From: Verrucomicrobiaceae bacterium
Lineage (GTDB): Bacteria > Verrucomicrobiota > Verrucomicrobiia > Verrucomicrobiales > Akkermansiaceae
Direction: 5' to 3'
DNA: 64,000 nucleotides
NCBI GenBank assembly: GCA_027485615.1
Contig: JAIXQS010000144.1
Span: 62,001 to 126,000, forward strand
In this document: positions 61,727 through 64,000 of the stretch, in pieces
How the letters are laid out: each line of letters opens with the position of its first letter
How positions within the stretch are numbered: position 1 is the stretch's first letter
Program-made: the position numbers and the translations under genes
Notes under the pieces: model-generated
Told to the model about the DNA's origin: nothing
Seen by the model: only the letters and a program-made list of their open reading frames with translations
Database searches by the model: none

Positions 61727-64000
61727 CCCACGATGTTACGCCGCCGCAGCTGAGGATGACCAGGAGCAGGACCCAGCCGCAGAACTTCATGGTCTCCAGT
61801 CCTTCGGCGGCGAAGGGAACCGGCTTTTCCAGCGCCAGGAAAACATGCCGCGGCTTCGCGTTGCGGTAGTCGCTGCGGAACGTCTCCGCCTCGCGGACGA
61901 GGAGGTCGATGCGTTCGTTCACGAAGAAGGTGTAGGTCGGTTTCGCGTCCTTGGCGTCGGGCCAGACTTTCATGGTGGCGACCTCGATGGGCGTGCCCTC
62001 ATCCACCATGCGGCGGATGCGCCCGACGAGGAGGCGGGCTTCGTGCTCGTTTTCCGCGCCGGATGCGAGCAGGCGGCGGAGGCCTTCCTTGACCATCTCG
62101 AAACGCTCGAGGCTGTCTTTCCCGAGCTCCCCGCCGGTGTCGCGGGTGCGCTCGATTTGCCGCTGCAGGCGGATGCGCTCCAGCTCGAAGGGGTTGCGCG
62201 TGGCCTGTGCGATGAGCATGCCCTCGAAGGCGTAACGCAGCGGCATGATGCGGGCGGGAACCGGCACGCCGCCGCGCTCGCGCTCGAGTTTCGCCTCATC
62301 GAAGAGCCCGCGGTTCATTTCCTTGTAAGGCACGAGCGCCCCGGCGAGGAGCATCTGCGGAACGAGCAGCAGCGGCACGGCAGTGAGCGCGGCGCGTTCC
62401 GTTTTCACGAAAGAGGAAACCACCAGGGCCATGCCGGTCCCGGTCAGCGCGGTGAACGTCATCCAGATCCAGTGGTAGAGGAGCACGCCCTTGATCTCCA
62501 GGAAATGGTTGCCGACGAGCAGGTAGGTGAGGCACTGAACCCCGCCGACGATGCCGAGGGCGAGGAACTTCGCGCCGACATAGGAGATGCCACCGGGCTG
62601 GCAGTTGCGCTCGCGGCGCAGCACCGCGCGGTCGCGCAGGATCTCGGTTGCGGAGTTCGTCAGGCCCAGGAACATCGCCACGGTGACGCTGAGGAAAAGG
62701 TAAGCCGGGATGTGCAGCGCGGAGGAGAACTCGTAGCTGCCCTGCGGCGAGGAGCGCAACGTGATGGCGATGAGCGCGGCGAGGATGGGAGCCTCCAGGA
62801 AGGTGCTGTAGATCGTGCCGCGATTGCGGACTTTCGAGATCAGGGAGCGCTGGAAATGGGTCAGGAAAACAAGAAGCACCGCACGCCACGGACGGCTCGG
62901 GGTGGGCGGGATCGGCAGCCTCGCGCCAGCCACCACCTCGCCAAGCCGCGTGGGCGGCGCCGCATCCCGCGCCAGCGATTTCAGAAGCGATTCGCTCTCG
63001 AAGCGTTCCTGCCAGAAGGTCGGCGGGAAACGCCGCGCCGCGCCGGTATTGCCGCCGTCGCCGATTGCGCTGAGGGGGGTTTCCAGGACATCGAAAACGA
63101 AATCAGCGCCGAGCGGGGTCTTTGCGATCATCGAGGGATGGGGGATTTCCAGCTCTTCGCAGGCATCGCGGAAATAGCCGACCATTGCGGCGGGAGTGCC
63201 GAAATATGCCACCTTTCCCCCGCTATCCAGCAGCAGCACCTTGTCGAAAAGCCGCAATACACCCGCACCGGGGCGGTGCAGGGAAGCGATCACGATTTTC
63301 TCCCGCGCCAGTGCCCGCAGGGTTTCCGCGACGTGCTCGGAGTCCTTCGATGAGAGGCCGGAGATGGGCTCGTCGAAAAGGAAGACCTCCGCGCGGCTAC
63401 CCAGGTCGACGCCGAGGTTGAGCCGGCTGCGCTCGCCGCCGGAGATCGTCTTGTCGCCGGGTGAGCCGACCCTGCGCCGCGCGATGCTCTGCAAGCCCAG
63501 CTCCGCGAGCATGCTGTCCACACGCCTTTCGTGCTCGGCGGGCGTGAGGCCGGGGCGGCGTATCATCAGGCCGTGGCGCAAATGCTCGCGGACGGTGAGC
63601 TGCGCGTTGAGAGACTCTTCCTGGGGCATGTGCGCGACAAAAGGCACCAGGCGTTTGCGCTGCTCGTAGAGGGAGATGCCGTTCAGGTTCACGCGGCCAC
63701 GCGACGGCTTGCGCTGGCCGGAAAGCACCCCCAGCAGCGTGCTTTTCCCGCTGCCGCTCGGGCCGATGATGCACAGCATCTCGCCGCGCCTCACATCGAA
63801 GCTGATCTGGTCGAGCGCCCTGGCATCCTTTCCGAAGTCATGGCTCAGGCCATCCACTTCCAGCGATTCGATCTGCGTCCGCTCCTCATCGAGGAAACCC
63901 TCGGAAAAGCGGCATCGCACCGCCTGGCTGCCGGAAATCCGGATCAGCGATCCATCGCGCAGGGTCGCCCGCTGGCGCACCGGCAGTCCGTCCACCAGAA
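61695..64000 (-). CDS. FHA-domain ABC transporter (ABCG type), 5' end beyond the window
   Basis: The C-terminal 768 or so residues of a larger protein; the frame is open through the window edge, and the track GTG start is not real. The first visible residues (LRDGSLIRISGSQAVRCRF) look like the end of an FHA-type domain. The ATPase has Walker A IIGPSGSGKST, the signature TISGGERSRLNLG, and Walker B VFLFDEPISGLSSKD. The second half is an ABC2 permease with six TM segments plus a large ~140-residue soluble loop before the last TM. Such FHA-ABCG fusions occur in Cyanobacteria, Planctomycetota and Verrucomicrobiota; substrate unknown. Confidence 0.88.
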   Translation of the reverse strand, partial: LVDGLPVRQRATLRDGSLIRISGSQAVRCRFSEGFLDEERTQIESLEVDGLSHDFGKDARALDQISFDVRRGEMLCIIGPSGSGKSTLLGVLSGQRKPSRGRVNLNGISLYEQRKRLVPFVAHMPQEESLNAQLTVREHLRHGLMIRRPGLTPAEHERRVDSMLAELGLQSIARRRVGSPGDKTISGGERSRLNLGVDLGSRAEVFLFDEPISGLSSKDSEHVAETLRALAREKIVIASLHRPGAGVLRLFDKVLLLDSGGKVAYFGTPAAMVGYFRDACEELEIPHPSMIAKTPLGADFVFDVLETPLSAIGDGGNTGAARRFPPTFWQERFESESLLKSLARDAAPPTRLGEVVAGARLPIPPTPSRPWRAVLLVFLTHFQRSLISKVRNRGTIYSTFLEAPILAALIAITLRSSPQGSYEFSSALHIPAYLFLSVTVAMFLGLTNSATEILRDRAVLRRERNCQPGGISYVGAKFLALGIVGGVQCLTYLLVGNHFLEIKGVLLYHWIWMTFTALTGTGMALVVSSFVKTERAALTAVPLLLVPQMLLAGALVPYKEMNRGLFDEAKLERERGGVPVPARIMPLRYAFEGMLIAQATRNPFELERIRLQRQIERTRDTGGELGKDSLERFEMVKEGLRRLLASGAENEHEARLLVGRIRRMVDEGTPIEVATMKVWPDAKDAKPTYTFFVNERIDLLVREAETFRSDYRNAKPRHVFLALEKPVPFAAEGLETMKFCGWVLLLVILSCGGVTSWVIGRQNRSVT

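Overview
The window is a GC-rich (roughly 60-65% by hand counts), gene-dense bacterial chromosome segment, most likely from a Verrucomicrobiota member (Verrucomicrobiales / Luteolibacter-like). The evidence is the mix of families shared by Planctomycetota and Verrucomicrobiota: a PSCyt1-DUF1549-DUF1553 lipoprotein with a DUF1501 partner, a DUF1080 protein, an SHD1-sialate esterase, a Tat-exported Gfo/Idh oxidoreductase and an FHA-type ABC transporter. Recognisable Shine-Dalgarno sequences are rare, and stop/start overlaps (ATGA, GTGA, TGATG, TAATG) are frequent. No tRNA, rRNA or CRISPR array was recognised.

Layout. 0-3.8 kb: accB-accC-thiE on the minus strand, then a DUF1844 gene and kdsA. 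3.9-8.6 kb: a coupled plus-strand run with a LuxE-like acyl-protein synthetase, a VapBC-type toxin-antitoxin pair, a LuxC-like acyl-CoA reductase, IF-1, a membrane/SelL-like redox protein and an SDR. 8.6-15.7 kb: acyltransferase, GAPDH, serS, an esterase, a CPBP protease, DUF1080 and comF. 15.8-21.9 kb: OppC-like permease, SHD1-sialate esterase, PocR-AraC regulator, galactokinase and a sodium/sugar symporter. 22-23.8 kb: a fused RpiB-serine hydroxymethyltransferase gene.

23.9-34.4 kb is the most striking region: a plus-strand island encoding an SNF2 helicase, a PtuA-like ATPase, a PtuB-like HNH protein (a Septu-type pair), a type III Mod methyltransferase, a HEPN Abi protein and a type III Res helicase-nuclease. 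It sits exactly at the 3' end of polA. A second, diverged copy of the last ~24 polA codons lies at the far edge of the island, next to what looks like the original glyA/polA terminator. The simplest reading is that a defence cassette entered the polA 3' end and left an att-like direct repeat. No integrase is present.

34.4-42.1 kb: polA, then the PSCyt1 and DUF1501 pair. 42.1-42.7 kb: a non-coding stretch with a 22-bp tandem repeat. 42.7-49.3 kb: mainly housekeeping genes (uspA, pta, smpB, rpoZ, DUF3147, khpB, doxX, a thioesterase, a COG2509 flavoprotein, trmB). 49.4-58.3 kb: small and hypothetical proteins, a HiPIP, an entericidin-like lipoprotein, a deaminase, a Ser/Thr kinase, a YbgC-like thioesterase and a possible inactive Lon-fold protein. 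58.3-64 kb: a RimB-RimK pair (RimK fused to an RCK_C domain), a Gfo/Idh oxidoreductase, a broken HTH gene and an FHA-ABC transporter that runs off the right edge.

All functional calls come from reading motifs by eye; no database search was run.
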